A DNA stretch of 37,608 nucleotides from an uncultured Rikenellaceae bacterium (GCA_947054185.1 CAMRVW010000003.1:1-37608); one strand, 5' to 3'. Shown: positions 7,880 through 16,300, numbered from the stretch's first letter. Numbers and translations are program-made. The notes: a model not told the origin generated them from the sequence alone.

Positions 7880-8686
7880 CTATTCAACAATAAACTGAGG
7901 ATTGGTAAGCTCGGGTTTGTTATATCTCAGGGGCGTCTTGCGGTCTGTTTCAAAGACATTGCATCCGGCCATGAGGGCCACGGCGTGACCGGCGGCGGTG
8001 TCCCACTCCATGGTGGGGGCAAGGCGCGGATAGATGTCGGCGCTGCCTTCGGCCACAAGACATATCTTGATGGAGCTTCCGCGCGATACCGTTTCAAGGT
8101 CGGGGTGTCGCTCGCGCAGAGTGTCGAGAAAAAGGCGCGTGAGGTCGTTCATGTGAGAGACTGAAGCCACGCATGTGTAAGGGCGCGACCCTCCCGGCAA
8201 CGGCAACCGCTCGCCACGGGTCGTAAGCTCGCCAATCGTGAGGCTCTCATGAGGCTCTATGCCGCTGACACGAAAGCTGCCGACCCCGCAAAGGGCGAAA
8301 TAGAGCGTCTTGAACACGGGCAGATAGACCACGCCGAGCACAGGGACGCCATCTTCGACCAATGCTATGTTGACGGTGAAATCGTCGCGCCGGCCTATGA
8401 ACTCTTTTGTGCCGTCGAGCGGGTCGACTATCCAGAGACGCCGCCAGGCAGCACGTTCTTCATATGGTGCCGCGGCCACCTCTTCGCTGAGGATGGGGAC
8501 ACCGGTGGGCTTAAGGAGCGCACCTATGGCCTCGTCGGCCTTGCGGTCGGCGATGGTGAGCGGAGAATTGTCGGCTTTACGCTCAATCTGAAAATCGGCA
8601 TCAGGGTCGCAATATACGGACATGATGCGACCGCCGCCCCGCAATGCCGCGATGACGGCCGTCTCTGCCAGTTTATCCATAGTCAT
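7880..8686 (-). CDS. cysQ: 3'(2'),5'-bisphosphate nucleotidase
   Basis: A 268-residue Mg-dependent phosphatase of the inositol-monophosphatase fold. It hydrolyses PAP, the by-product of PAPS use, to AMP, relieving product inhibition of sulfotransferases. The metal-binding motifs are SEE (67-69) and DPLDGT (88-93), with the downstream WDTAAGHAV signature. It is the first gene of the operon, with a -7/-33 pair just upstream. The start used is the ATG at 8686; the ATG two codons downstream is equally possible. Having PAP removal at the head of the operon fits a pathway in which PAPS is used in quantity. Confidence 0.93.
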   Translation of the reverse strand: MTMDKLAETAVIAALRGGGRIMSVYCDPDADFQIERKADNSPLTIADRKADEAIGALLKPTGVPILSEEVAAAPYEERAAWRRLWIVDPLDGTKEFIGRRDDFTVNIALVEDGVPVLGVVYLPVFKTLYFALCGVGSFRVSGIEPHESLTIGELTTRGERLPLPGGSRPYTCVASVSHMNDLTRLFLDTLRERHPDLETVSRGSSIKICLVAEGSADIYPRLAPTMEWDTAAGHAVALMAGCNVFETDRKTPLRYNKPELTNPQFIVE

Positions 8687-8715
8687 GAAGATAACGCTTC
8701 TTTTTGTTTATCCAG

Positions 8716-8749
8716 CAAAAATAAACTTTTTTTTTGAACCAACCACAAA
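8716..8749 (-). promoter_or_regulatory. Promoter of the sulfonation operon
   Basis: On the minus strand TATTTTTG (8716-8723) matches the Bacteroidetes -7 consensus TAnnTTTG, and TTTG (8746-8749) lies 22 bp upstream, close to the usual 19-21. It is 30 bp from the cysQ start, so the leader would be short. A run of nine or more A/T lies in the spacer. Confidence 0.6.
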
Positions 8750-9131
8750 ACAACCTCTTTTTGACCATATATGTGTCGATAAGAACCACCGAGGATTATC
8801 GTCCGCATGGTATATTCAACCCCCTTACATGGTCGATCTCTCTTTCGCACGGCTTTGTCTTCCATGTGAGGTGTTGTTTCTTGCGATACCGCTATTGCAT
8901 ATGTCATTACAAGCCTGCCGATTACACCTGACGGCAACAGCAAGCCACATAATAAGATGACGGGCAAAGAGGAATTTATCATGGGCATGGCATGTTTTAT
9001 TGTGCGATATTTTTTATTTGCATAAAAAAATCATACCTTTGGTCGGAAGTACACGCCTATGCAAGAGGCGATTATGGGCAAGGTACATTTTAGCGGCGGC
9101 GTCTGCATGTTGCCTTTATGGGATTACCGAT
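8750..9131. other. Intergenic region between divergent cysQ and lpxK
   Basis: Between the two divergent starts no convincing gene is seen. A 101-codon minus-strand frame (8683-8988) ends with an ATGA overlap on cysQ, but its last part is the A-rich promoter region, and it shows no family resemblance. The region holds a promoter for each side. Confidence 0.5.
9034..9041 (+). promoter_or_regulatory. Candidate lpxK promoter -7 box
   Basis: TACCTTTG fits TAnnTTTG. A TTTG lies at 9017-9020, but only 13 bp away, and the properly spaced position holds TTTT, so the -33 part is weak. It would give a leader of about 85 nt. Confidence 0.45.
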
Positions 9132-10193
9132 ATGTTGAAAAAGATATTTACAGCACCTGTATCATGGGTTTACGGCTTGGCGATATCCATACGCCACCTG
9201 CTGTTCGATATAGGTGTGCTCAAAAGCGTCGAGTTCGACATACCCGTGATATGCGTGGGCAACATCACCGTGGGGGGGACGGGCAAGACCCCGCATGCCG
9301 AGTACATCATACGCCACCTGGAGCCTCATTTCAACATTGCCGTGCTCTCGCGCGGGTACAAGCGTCGCACCAAGGGTTTTGTATTGTCGACGGAGCGTTC
9401 GACGGCTTCAGAGATAGGCGACGAGCCCAAGTTGTTGAAGATCAAGTTCCCGCACATACCGGTGGCCGTATGCGAGAAGCGCGTGACGGGAGTGGAGATG
9501 ATACGGCGCGCCCATCCCGAGGTTGACATGATAATACTCGACGACGGCTTTCAGCACCGTTACATCAAACCGCGCGTCAACATAGTGCTGATGGATTATT
9601 CACGCCCCATATACCGCGACCGTCTGTTGCCGTCGGGACGGTTGCGCGACCTCAAATGCTCTATCGAGCGCGCCCACATGGTGATAGTGACCAAGTGTCC
9701 GCCGCAGACCAAGCCCATAGACATGCGCATAGTCTCCAAGCACCTCGACATAAGGCCTTTTCAGTCGCTTTTCTTCACAACCATGACGTCGGCAGAGCCG
9801 GTGCCTCTTTATGAGGGGATAGGCATGCCGCTGACCGACAGACACGATGCGGTGGTGATGACAGCCATTGCCAACCCCGCACACATGATAAGCCGGGCCA
9901 AAGAGCGTTTCAACGTCGTCGCCACGCTCATATATCCCGATCATTACGCATACAGAAACAAAGACATAGCCGCAATGGAGGCGGCCGTGGCAAAAGGCGG
10001 AGACAACACCGTCATACTCACGACAGAGAAGGACGCCGTAAAGTTATCCGCGCCCGAGAAGATACCCGGGCACATACGCAAACGCCTCTATTACATTCCA
10101 ATATCCATCGAGTTCATGACCGATTTCAGACACAACAATCCCAAGTTGTTTTTTGAGGCACTGAACAAATATATCCACAAGATAACTTACTGA
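9132..10193 (+). CDS. lpxK: Tetraacyldisaccharide 4'-kinase
   Basis: A 353-residue lipid A biosynthesis enzyme that phosphorylates the 4' position of the disaccharide precursor at the inner membrane. The P-loop GNITVGGTGKT is at residues 43-53, and the family motif DDGFQH is at 137-142. An amphipathic or hydrophobic N-terminus (VSWVYGLAISIRHLLF) fits the membrane anchor. The start is the ATG at 9132 (MLKKIF), since the frame open upstream to 9000 crosses the promoter region and adds residues unlike LpxK. It stands alone, with a short hairpin terminator downstream. It shows the window is from a lipid A-making Gram-negative. Confidence 0.93.
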   Translation: MLKKIFTAPVSWVYGLAISIRHLLFDIGVLKSVEFDIPVICVGNITVGGTGKTPHAEYIIRHLEPHFNIAVLSRGYKRRTKGFVLSTERSTASEIGDEPKLLKIKFPHIPVAVCEKRVTGVEMIRRAHPEVDMIILDDGFQHRYIKPRVNIVLMDYSRPIYRDRLLPSGRLRDLKCSIERAHMVIVTKCPPQTKPIDMRIVSKHLDIRPFQSLFFTTMTSAEPVPLYEGIGMPLTDRHDAVVMTAIANPAHMISRAKERFNVVATLIYPDHYAYRNKDIAAMEAAVAKGGDNTVILTTEKDAVKLSAPEKIPGHIRKRLYYIPISIEFMTDFRHNNPKLFFEALNKYIHKITY

Positions 10194-10219
10194 AAGTTCC
10201 TTTCCGATTGTCGGCAATT

Positions 10220-10239
10220 AGCGGATGAAGCCGCTTTTT
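10220..10239 (+). terminator. Terminator of lpxK
   Basis: AGCGG (10220-10224) and CCGCT (10231-10235) form a short stem followed by TTTTT. It lies 27 bp after the lpxK stop. The stem is short, so efficiency is uncertain. Confidence 0.55.
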
Positions 10240-10273
10240 ACAGGTGATTTCGCGACCCGGCTGCCGGAGGGCT

Positions 10274-10840
10274 ATGTGGCTTGACGTGAAGGAGCCACAG
10301 ACCGAGACTGCCAACCCGAAACAGGCATCGGGCGGCGCCACCTTTGCCACCAAACTGCCGTCACAGTGCAGCGGTACTCGTGCGGAGTCACACGGTAAGT
10401 TCTATCAGTGGGGCATCAATGTGGCATGGAACACCACAGGGTCATCGGCCGCAGGTGCCACCCCGAGCGGGTCTTGGAGTTCGAGCTATCCATCTAACTG
10501 GAACACCCATCCCTGTCCCGATGGTTACCGTCTGCCGACCGATACAGAGTTCCGGAACCTGATAAACAGCAGTACCGTCAGTCGAGGCGGCGGGTGGAGC
10601 AGCTCCGATTATGGCTATATCAAGTTCACCTCAGGCTCTAATTCAGTTGAGTTTCCAGCTGTCGGTTACCGCGACGATAGTACGTCCGGTACGTTACGCG
10701 AGGCGGGTACGGACGGATACTATTGGTCTGCATTTGCACTCACTTATTACGGCGTGTCAGATTTGTGCTTCAATAGCAGCGGTTTGTACGTGGGTGGCGG
10801 CGATAAAGCTGACGGCCATAGCGTGCGTTGTGTCCGCTAA
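10274..10840 (+). CDS. FISUMP-domain protein, N-terminally truncated
   Basis: This frame encodes about 189 residues of a FISUMP-type domain (Fibrobacter succinogenes major paralogous domain): FYQWG near the start, CPDGYRLPTDTEFRNL in the middle, then SSSDYGYI, FPAVGYRD, YYWSA, and the terminal HSVRCVR. Such domains are normally at the C-terminal end of long secreted or lipid-anchored proteins; here there is no signal peptide, so it looks like a detached fragment or cassette. I chose the ATG at 10274, preceded by GGAGG at 10266; a GTG at 10244 in the same frame is an alternative. No promoter is evident. A second, opposite-strand fragment lies at 11407-11690. Function unknown; it may be a pseudogene. 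Confidence 0.6.
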   Translation: MWLDVKEPQTETANPKQASGGATFATKLPSQCSGTRAESHGKFYQWGINVAWNTTGSSAAGATPSGSWSSSYPSNWNTHPCPDGYRLPTDTEFRNLINSSTVSRGGGWSSSDYGYIKFTSGSNSVEFPAVGYRDDSTSGTLREAGTDGYYWSAFALTYYGVSDLCFNSSGLYVGGGDKADGHSVRCVR

Positions 10841-10871
10841 ATATTAATACTTTGGTCCTTTGATTTCTTTG

Positions 10872-10886
10872 GGTGTCACGGACACC
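10872..10886 (+). other. Small ACG-loop hairpin after the plus FISUMP fragment
   Basis: GGTGTC-ACG-GACACC followed by TTTTTGAT. It has the loop and trailing TTTYTGA seen in the element A copies. It begins 31 bp after the FISUMP stop and could act as a terminator. Confidence 0.6.
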
Positions 10887-10989
10887 TTTTTGATAGTCTT
10901 CCGTGTGCTTTTGGCGTTATGGAGAGCGGGACGGAGTCTGCGGAGGGCAAGGAGAGAAAGTCATGTGCTTCACAGCTTTACTTAATTCA

Positions 10990-11250
10990 CTGACCTATAA
11001 TTGCTGTGCGGTGTTGCGGCCCTCCGTTGGCGGAGGCTCCGGGCCGCTCGGGCCTTGTTCCTCGGCCCGTTTGCAAGGAATTTGTGTGCGGTGTTCGTTT
11101 CCCTCAGACCGCGCCTGCCGGGAATGGTGGGCCGAGCCTGCGGGGGCAATGCGGATAGGTGATGCGCGTAACAACCGTGCTTAAGTCACTGAACTGTAAC
11201 AGTCAGGCGGGGTTACATGCCTCCGCGGGGGAGGCGCCGGCCCGTTACGC
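10990..11250 (+). repeat. GC-rich intergenic block (element B), copy 2
   Basis: No gene is supported between 10841 and 11406. The block resembles the minus strand of 32400-32900: CCCTCCGTTGGC then GAGGCTCCGG and CGCTCGGGC near 11020-11060, and AAGTCACTG followed later by CTCCGCGGG near 11183-11229. It resembles copy 1 more weakly. Short frames here are not conserved. Confidence 0.5.
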
Positions 11251-11372
11251 CTCGTTCCTCGCCCCCTGCCGCCACAAAGCCATAAAAATCCTGCCCGCCC
11301 CACTTCCAACCGCACAACCTGTTGTGCAACCGACCACGCTGCCAACTTTTCGCCCCGGCAGGTCATCAGAAA

Positions 11373-11387
11373 GGTGTTCGTAACACC
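11373..11387 (-). other. Small ACG-loop hairpin after the minus FISUMP fragment
   Basis: On the minus strand GGTGTT-ACG-AACACC followed by TTTCTGAT. Compared with 10872-10886 the closing pair has changed from C-G to T-A, keeping the stem. The bases before it (ATTAATTCTTTGG) also match the flank of the plus fragment. Confidence 0.6.
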
Positions 11388-11406
11388 CAAAGAACCAAAG
11401 AATTAA

Positions 11407-11690
11407 TCATTGGCGGACACAACGCACGCTCCGACCGTGCTGCTTGTCATAGTGACTCGCTTTCAAATTTCCGCTATCGAAGTGGACCCCGTGTGTGCTG
11501 ATAGAACTGGCTGCAACAGATGACCAATAGACGCCGCGTGTGCCCGCATATGTCAACGCACCTGACGAATAGTTGCGCCAACCGACAGCTGTAAACTCCA
11601 ACTTCTTGGAACTATCTGTTTTTAGTGTCAAGGTGATATAACCATAGTCTGATGATGTCCATCCCCCGCGCCATCTTTTACCGCCCAGCC
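11407..11690 (-). pseudogene. FISUMP-domain C-terminal fragment
   Basis: The minus strand reads WRGGWTSSDYGYI, then LEFTAVGWRN, GVYWSS and the terminal GRSVRCVRQ, clearly homologous to the second half of the domain at 10274-10840. The homology begins abruptly near 11690, where element A copy 2 starts, so the 5' part is lost and there is no proper start (the first in-frame ATG would be at 11631). Together with the plus fragment it makes a convergent inverted pair. Probably a remnant left by recombination. Confidence 0.65.
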
Positions 11691-11804
11691 CTTATTGTTT
11701 GCTGCACTGCCTCATTTTTGTCTGCCGTATTGCCCCACACCCTTCCCGCGAGAGCCATGGCCCATGTTTTGATATACTTTAGGAATCAGCCCCAAAGGCC
11801 AAAA

Positions 11805-11861
11805 ACGTCTGAGTCATAAATGTGTAAGACGCATGTCGAAACACATTTATGACTCAGACGT
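11805..11861 (-). terminator. Large hairpin, element A copy 2
   Basis: A 21-bp perfect stem (11805-11825 with 11841-11861) and a 15-nt loop, identical to copy 1 and followed on the minus strand by T residues. It probably terminates the beta-galactosidase transcript. Confidence 0.75.
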
Positions 11862-11897
11862 ACTTATTCCTTAGTTGTTTCTCAATATTCTCAAAAC

Positions 11898-11912
11898 GGG
11901 GTCCGTGACCCC
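11898..11912 (-). other. Small ACG-loop hairpin, element A copy 2
   Basis: On the minus strand GGGGTC-ACG-GACCCC then GTTTTGA, identical to copy 1. Confidence 0.6.
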
Positions 11913-12000
11913 TCCCCCGGAAGGGCCGCCGGAGGCAGTTTCAGCAATACAAAAACGGCAGTTCCGGCAAAAACGGCAGTCCCCGCAAACCAACACGGCG

Positions 12001-15000
12001 TTACCTTATCGCCCTGTACACCTGATCAGAGCCGACGAACGGGGTTATGGTGAAGTTGAATTTCACCTGTCGGGGCTTGACCAGATATTGATCCAACACG
12101 CCCGGCCCGCACGTTGCAGTGCCGACGCCGCCTTGGGCGTGATCTATGTGGAGGGTGTTGTTGCTTGAACGCTCGAGCTCGTTGAGGTGCTCGGCCTTGT
12201 CTATCACGCTGTCGCTGTAAGGCAGGTAAGAGAACTGCCCTGTTGGCTCGAAGTTGACCAATAAGCCGTTGGCTTTGTCGTCAAATACCGAGAACCAGCG
12301 CACGTCGGTGCGGTTGCCTGTGGCCTGGGGTTTGACATAGGGGTGGAACATCTTGTCTGCGGTCGTCTGGTTGACGGCTATTCGTCCGCCTGCGGTTCTG
12401 TCGGCATAGCTCTCCACGTCGCGACCGAGCCAGCGCACGTTGTCAAACACCTTGCTCATGTCAAAGGTGTAACCTATGCGGGCGAGCGTCACCATGGTGG
12501 TGTCGGTGGGTGTAAGGTCTGTCGACACCTCGAGGCGGCCGTTGTTGTAAGCCCTGTAATGTATGGTGGCGTCGAAGAGGTGGTTGTCATGACGACCGAA
12601 CACCTGCACTTTCACCGTGTGGTCGACAAAACCCTTGCCCGCACGTGTCGAGCCGTACGACTGACGCTGATATACCGAGTCGAGACCCGATGCGGTCCAT
12701 ACGCGCTTGCCCCACCAGTCGCGCTTGTCGTTGTCGGTGCCGGGACGATAGAACGATAGCACCATGGGCGAGCCTATCATCTCGTTGCCCTCAAAACGCA
12801 ACGATTCGAGCGCACCTGTCTCTTTCGAGAATCGGAACGACACCATGTCGTTGGCAAAAGAGGCGTTCTTCTTGTCTATCTTGAGCTTGCCGCTCTTTGC
12901 CGGTGCGACTGCGGGGGCAGAGCCACCCTCTATCACAAACTGGTTGAAGGCGACGATGTGGTCTGAGCCGATGAACGGACTCTCTTTGACGGGACGCCAC
13001 TCGAGGTTGACGAACATCTCGCCGTTGTGTGCCGGCGGCTCGGGAAGACGCACCGTGACATGCTCCTGAGGTGCGGCCTCCACCTTGAGGGTGCCTTTGT
13101 CGAGACGCTTCCCGTTGGCGTCTGTGTATTCGTAAGTGAGCTTATAGTCAGACAGCGGGGTGAAATAGAAGCGGTTGTGCACGTCAAACACGAGCTTGCC
13201 ATCCTCGTCGGCCTGCCGTACGGCGTTTATGTCCTGATATATGGCTTTCACTTCGGCCATGTGGGGGTGAAGCTCGCGCTCCGACGATATAAGGCCGTTC
13301 ACGCAGAAGTTGTTGTCCGAGGGCATGTCGGTGCCGTAATCGCCGCCATATGTGTAATATGTGCGGCCGGCGGCATCCTGCTCGCGGAATGTCTGGTCGA
13401 CGAAGTCCCATATAAGGGCGCCTTGAGCCTGACGGTTGACATATATTATGTCCCAATAGTCTTTCAACCCGCCAACGCTGTTGCCCATGGCGTGGGCATA
13501 CTCGCACATGATGATGGGTCGGTTGGGCTGTGAGGCCAGGTATTTCTCGACGTTCGAGTGATGCGGATACATGGGGCAATATATGTCGGTGTGGTCTTCG
13601 AGCTCGGCGCGCTCATATTGCACCAGGCGGTTGTTCTCACGCCCTTTCACCCACTTATAGCACTCCTGGAAGTTGATGCCGTCGCCGGCTTCGTTGCCGA
13701 GCGACCAAACGATGATGGAGGGGTGGTTCTTGGCGCGCTCGTACATGCGTTCGCAGCGGTTGAGATGGGCCGCCATCCAGGTGGTGTCCTTGGCCAGCGA
13801 CTCCTTGCCGTAACCCATGCCGTGCGACTCTATGTTGGCCTCGTCTATTACGTAAAGGCCATACTTGTCGCAGAGCTCATACCAACGGCGTGGCTGCGGA
13901 TAGTGGCAGTTGCGCACCGCGTTGATGTTGTTCTGCTTCATTATCTCTATATCTTTGAGCATCAGCTCTTCCGATACATAGTGGCCCGTCAGCGGCGAGT
14001 GCTCGTGGCGGTTGACGCCCTTTATCTTTATGGCTTGGCCGTTCACCAGCATGACGCCGTCTTTAAGTTCGACGCTCCTGAAGCCCACGTGCGATGCCGT
14101 CAATTCGGCCACCTCGTTGTTGTCTTCGTCAATGAGCGTGATGCAGAGGCTGTAAAGGTTGGGGCTCTCGGCCGACCATGCACGAACCTTTTCCATGCGT
14201 ACGGGCTCGAAGGCTATGTCGTGAACGCCGCCGCCCATGGGCACGGGTTTGATGTCGCCGGCCACGCTGCCGTCGGCGTCAGAGAGGTCGTAACGTACGC
14301 TCATTCGCCTTTGGGTCGGTTTACGTCCCTTTTTGACGGCTTTGTTGTATATGGCGCCGTCTATCTGCACGTTGAGCGAGAAGAGGCCGTCGGTGTATGT
14401 GTCGCGGTCGAGGTCGGCCTCCACCTCATAGTCGGCAATGTATTGCTTGGGTGTCGAGTATATGTAAATGTCACGCTCTATGCCGCTTATGCGCCAGAAG
14501 TCCTGACATTCGAGGTAAGAGCCGCTGCTCCAGCGATATACCTCTAAGGCCACCACGTTGTCGCCGCCGAAGTTGACGTGCTCTGTGATGTCCCACTCGG
14601 CAGAGGTCTTGGAGTCTTGGTTGTAACCGAGCAACTTGCCGTTCACCCATATGTAATAGAACGCCTTGACGCCTTCAAGACATATCACCACGCGGCGCCC
14701 CTGCCAGTCGGCCGGCACCGAAAAGTTACGGCGATACGATCCCACCTCGTTCTCTTCGACGGGTACGCGCGGCGGTGTGGGCTTGCCCCACTCATAAGTC
14801 ACGTTCACATATATGGGTATGCCGAAGCCCTGAAGCTCCCAGTTGCCGGGCACGTTGATGTCGTCCCATGCGTCGACGCTCACCTCGGGCAGGTAAAACT
14901 CACGCGGACGGTAATTGACGTTCTTCATGTGGCTGAATTTCCACACCCCGTTGAGCGAACGCACCCACGGAGAGGCGAAGATGTCGCCTTTGAGCGCCGA

Positions 15001-15159
15001 GGCCTCGTCGGCATAGGGTATCACGTAAGAGTGGGGGGGCAACGTGCCCATGGTGGTGGTGCGCGCATCCTGCCATACCGGCTCTTCGGTGGGCTCGACG
15101 GCATGAACACCGCCCCAGCAGAGGCATAGCGCACATGTGAGTGTAAGAATTTTACGCAT
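12001..15159 (-). CDS. Beta-galactosidase, glycoside hydrolase family 2
   Basis: A 1052-residue LacZ-type enzyme with a signal peptide (about residues 1-20), so it is exported, probably to the periplasm. The order is an N-terminal sugar-binding domain (SLNGVWKF near 68), Ig-like domains, a TIM barrel with GVNRHEH (381-387) and DEANIESHG (439-447), then a C-terminal beta-sandwich domain. The acid/base Glu is E490 in WSLGNEAG, and the nucleophile is E553 in CEYAHAMGN, both matching the LacZ pattern. It hydrolyses terminal beta-galactosides. There is no SusC/SusD pair or other hydrolase beside it. A -7 box lies 165 bp upstream. The exact substrate (lactose, host or plant galactoside) cannot be told. 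Confidence 0.93.
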   Translation of the reverse strand: MRKILTLTCALCLCWGGVHAVEPTEEPVWQDARTTTMGTLPPHSYVIPYADEASALKGDIFASPWVRSLNGVWKFSHMKNVNYRPREFYLPEVSVDAWDDINVPGNWELQGFGIPIYVNVTYEWGKPTPPRVPVEENEVGSYRRNFSVPADWQGRRVVICLEGVKAFYYIWVNGKLLGYNQDSKTSAEWDITEHVNFGGDNVVALEVYRWSSGSYLECQDFWRISGIERDIYIYSTPKQYIADYEVEADLDRDTYTDGLFSLNVQIDGAIYNKAVKKGRKPTQRRMSVRYDLSDADGSVAGDIKPVPMGGGVHDIAFEPVRMEKVRAWSAESPNLYSLCITLIDEDNNEVAELTASHVGFRSVELKDGVMLVNGQAIKIKGVNRHEHSPLTGHYVSEELMLKDIEIMKQNNINAVRNCHYPQPRRWYELCDKYGLYVIDEANIESHGMGYGKESLAKDTTWMAAHLNRCERMYERAKNHPSIIVWSLGNEAGDGINFQECYKWVKGRENNRLVQYERAELEDHTDIYCPMYPHHSNVEKYLASQPNRPIIMCEYAHAMGNSVGGLKDYWDIIYVNRQAQGALIWDFVDQTFREQDAAGRTYYTYGGDYGTDMPSDNNFCVNGLISSERELHPHMAEVKAIYQDINAVRQADEDGKLVFDVHNRFYFTPLSDYKLTYEYTDANGKRLDKGTLKVEAAPQEHVTVRLPEPPAHNGEMFVNLEWRPVKESPFIGSDHIVAFNQFVIEGGSAPAVAPAKSGKLKIDKKNASFANDMVSFRFSKETGALESLRFEGNEMIGSPMVLSFYRPGTDNDKRDWWGKRVWTASGLDSVYQRQSYGSTRAGKGFVDHTVKVQVFGRHDNHLFDATIHYRAYNNGRLEVSTDLTPTDTTMVTLARIGYTFDMSKVFDNVRWLGRDVESYADRTAGGRIAVNQTTADKMFHPYVKPQATGNRTDVRWFSVFDDKANGLLVNFEPTGQFSYLPYSDSVIDKAEHLNELERSSNNTLHIDHAQGGVGTATCGPGVLDQYLVKPRQVKFNFTITPFVGSDQVYRAIR

Positions 15160-15323
15160 AGTGAATATCAGTTAGTCTTTAAAAGTAATCATTTTGTTAC
15201 GGCCTCCGCCGCTTGAAAAACCTATCGCGGGCACGAAAACCCAAGCGCGATGTATTTAATGCATAACAGTGTTGTAATCAGTGGCTTGATGATGATGTGC
15301 CGCATCTGTTCTTCCGCCTTTTG

Positions 15324-15331
15324 CAAAGATA
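15324..15331 (-). promoter_or_regulatory. Beta-galactosidase promoter -7 box
   Basis: Minus strand TATCTTTG fits TAnnTTTG. The -33 region is not convincing. The implied leader before the start at 15159 is about 155 nt. Nothing else is seen in the gap 15160-15399. Confidence 0.5.
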
Positions 15332-15399
15332 GTTTCTTTTTGTAAAAGAATGAAATGTAAAATACGACGTTTTTGCTGCACTGCATACGCCTGTGTGGG

Positions 15400-15846
15400 T
15401 TAATCTCTGTCTATCCTTACGAATGTGCCGTCTGCCGAGTAAAGCAACTCAAGCCCGTTGCCTGTCGATATCTCGTAACCGCCGGGCATGCGTTCCGCCT
15501 TATGAATGCCGACACCGGGGTAACGTACGGCAACGTCGGCGACGATGTTCTGAGGCACTATGCCTTCGGGCACTGTCGAAAAATGGCAGTCCACGCTTTC
15601 CCAGTTGCCGTCGCTGTCAAACTCTATCTCGATGCCGCCCCCGAGTCTCACTTCAAATTCTTTGTCTCCGTCATTGCGTTCGCGTTCGGCATATATGTCG
15701 CTTTCGCTCGGGAAAAATGTCTCGATGAAATTTTGGGCCTTGGCCGGTAACTTGTGATACGGAATCTCTCTGTCATCCTTGCATCCGACTGCCAAAAGCA
15801 GATATGCGATGCCTGCCAACATTGTTAAACGAGTTTTGTTTTTCAT
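15400..15846 (-). CDS. PepSY-like lipoprotein
   Basis: A 148-residue protein with a lipoprotein signal peptide: a basic start, a hydrophobic stretch and the lipobox LAVGC. Two repeats of a PepSY-like pattern follow (LPAKAQNFIETFFP and, later, VPQNIVADVAVRYPG, each followed by a strand-rich part with FEVRLGGGIEIEFDSDGNW). This family is common in Bacteroidetes periplasmic or surface proteins and is thought to bind or inhibit; its function here is unknown. The ATG at 15846 is preferred over 15894 because it places the signal peptide at the start. It lies 62 bp after the lipocalin-like gene on the same strand, probably cotranscribed. Confidence 0.8.
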   Translation of the reverse strand: MKNKTRLTMLAGIAYLLLAVGCKDDREIPYHKLPAKAQNFIETFFPSESDIYAERERNDGDKEFEVRLGGGIEIEFDSDGNWESVDCHFSTVPEGIVPQNIVADVAVRYPGVGIHKAERMPGGYEISTGNGLELLYSADGTFVRIDRD

Positions 15847-15908
15847 GCTTTTAAATTTTAAGGAGTTGTGTTGTTCAGATGTATGTGTGTCCAAGGTGCC
15901 GCCGCCGG

Positions 15909-16259
15909 TCAGCGCTTATGGTATTTGGTGGTCGCCCCGCCCCTTTTGAGCCACAGCTCGTTGTCTGAGAGTCTCTCTATCACAAGGGTGTCCGTGAAAG
16001 GTATGGTCGTGCCGTTGCCTATGCTTTTGCCCGAGAGAATGAGCCTGTCGCCCTGCTTCTGCCAACTCTCGAATTGCAGTGTGGCCATGTTTATGGACGA
16101 TGCCTTGCCGCCCGCCTCAAGGTTTATGCCCTGCACCTGATCCTCCATGCCGGGTACCGGCTCGACCCAGCCGCCCTCGATGCCGCTGCCGTCGCATGCC
16201 GTGAGTGCAATGGCCGATATAAGCCCGCACATGCTTTTAAAGATGATTTTCGTTGTCAT
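15909..16259 (-). CDS. Small lipocalin-like lipoprotein
   Basis: A 116-residue protein with a lipoprotein signal (lipobox LTAC near residues 19-22). The mature part reads GIEGGWVEPVPGM, then strands with ATLQFESWQKQGDRLILSGKSIGNG and DTLVIERLSDNELWLKR, the pattern of Bacteroidales lipocalin-like proteins: a first strand with Gly-x-Trp and a final strand with Leu-x-Leu-Lys. The ligand is unknown. It begins from a region shared with the divergent tig promoter. The PepSY-like lipoprotein follows, so the pair may work together at the envelope; that is inference. Confidence 0.7.
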   Translation of the reverse strand: MTTKIIFKSMCGLISAIALTACDGSGIEGGWVEPVPGMEDQVQGINLEAGGKASSINMATLQFESWQKQGDRLILSGKSIGNGTTIPFTDTLVIERLSDNELWLKRGGATTKYHKR

Positions 16260-16300
16260 GATACTGTGTGGTAAATGTCGGATGGCTTGTCCGTCTTGGG

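Larger units (their letters stand above)
11689..12000 (-). repeat. Dispersed intergenic repeat (element A), copy 2
   Basis: Near-identical to copy 1 across 11750-11940, including the large hairpin, the small hairpin, the CCTCCCCCGGAAGGGCCGCC segment and the conserved distal part. The gene-proximal array (11937-12000) is shorter than in copy 1, and the distal arm (11689-11735) joins directly to the FISUMP fragment. It abuts the stop codon of the beta-galactosidase gene. Confidence 0.75.

Noticed and set aside
8683..8988. A 101-codon minus-strand frame overlapping the cysQ start by ATGA
   Set aside because: Its 3' part is the A-rich promoter, the residues show no family pattern, and a -7/-33 pair lies inside it.
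10903..11184. A 93-codon plus-strand frame in block B
   Set aside because: It lies in repeat sequence, is not kept in the other copies and has no recognisable domain.
13558..14547. A 329-codon plus-strand frame opposite the beta-galactosidase
   Set aside because: Antisense shadow; the minus strand shows both catalytic Glu motifs.
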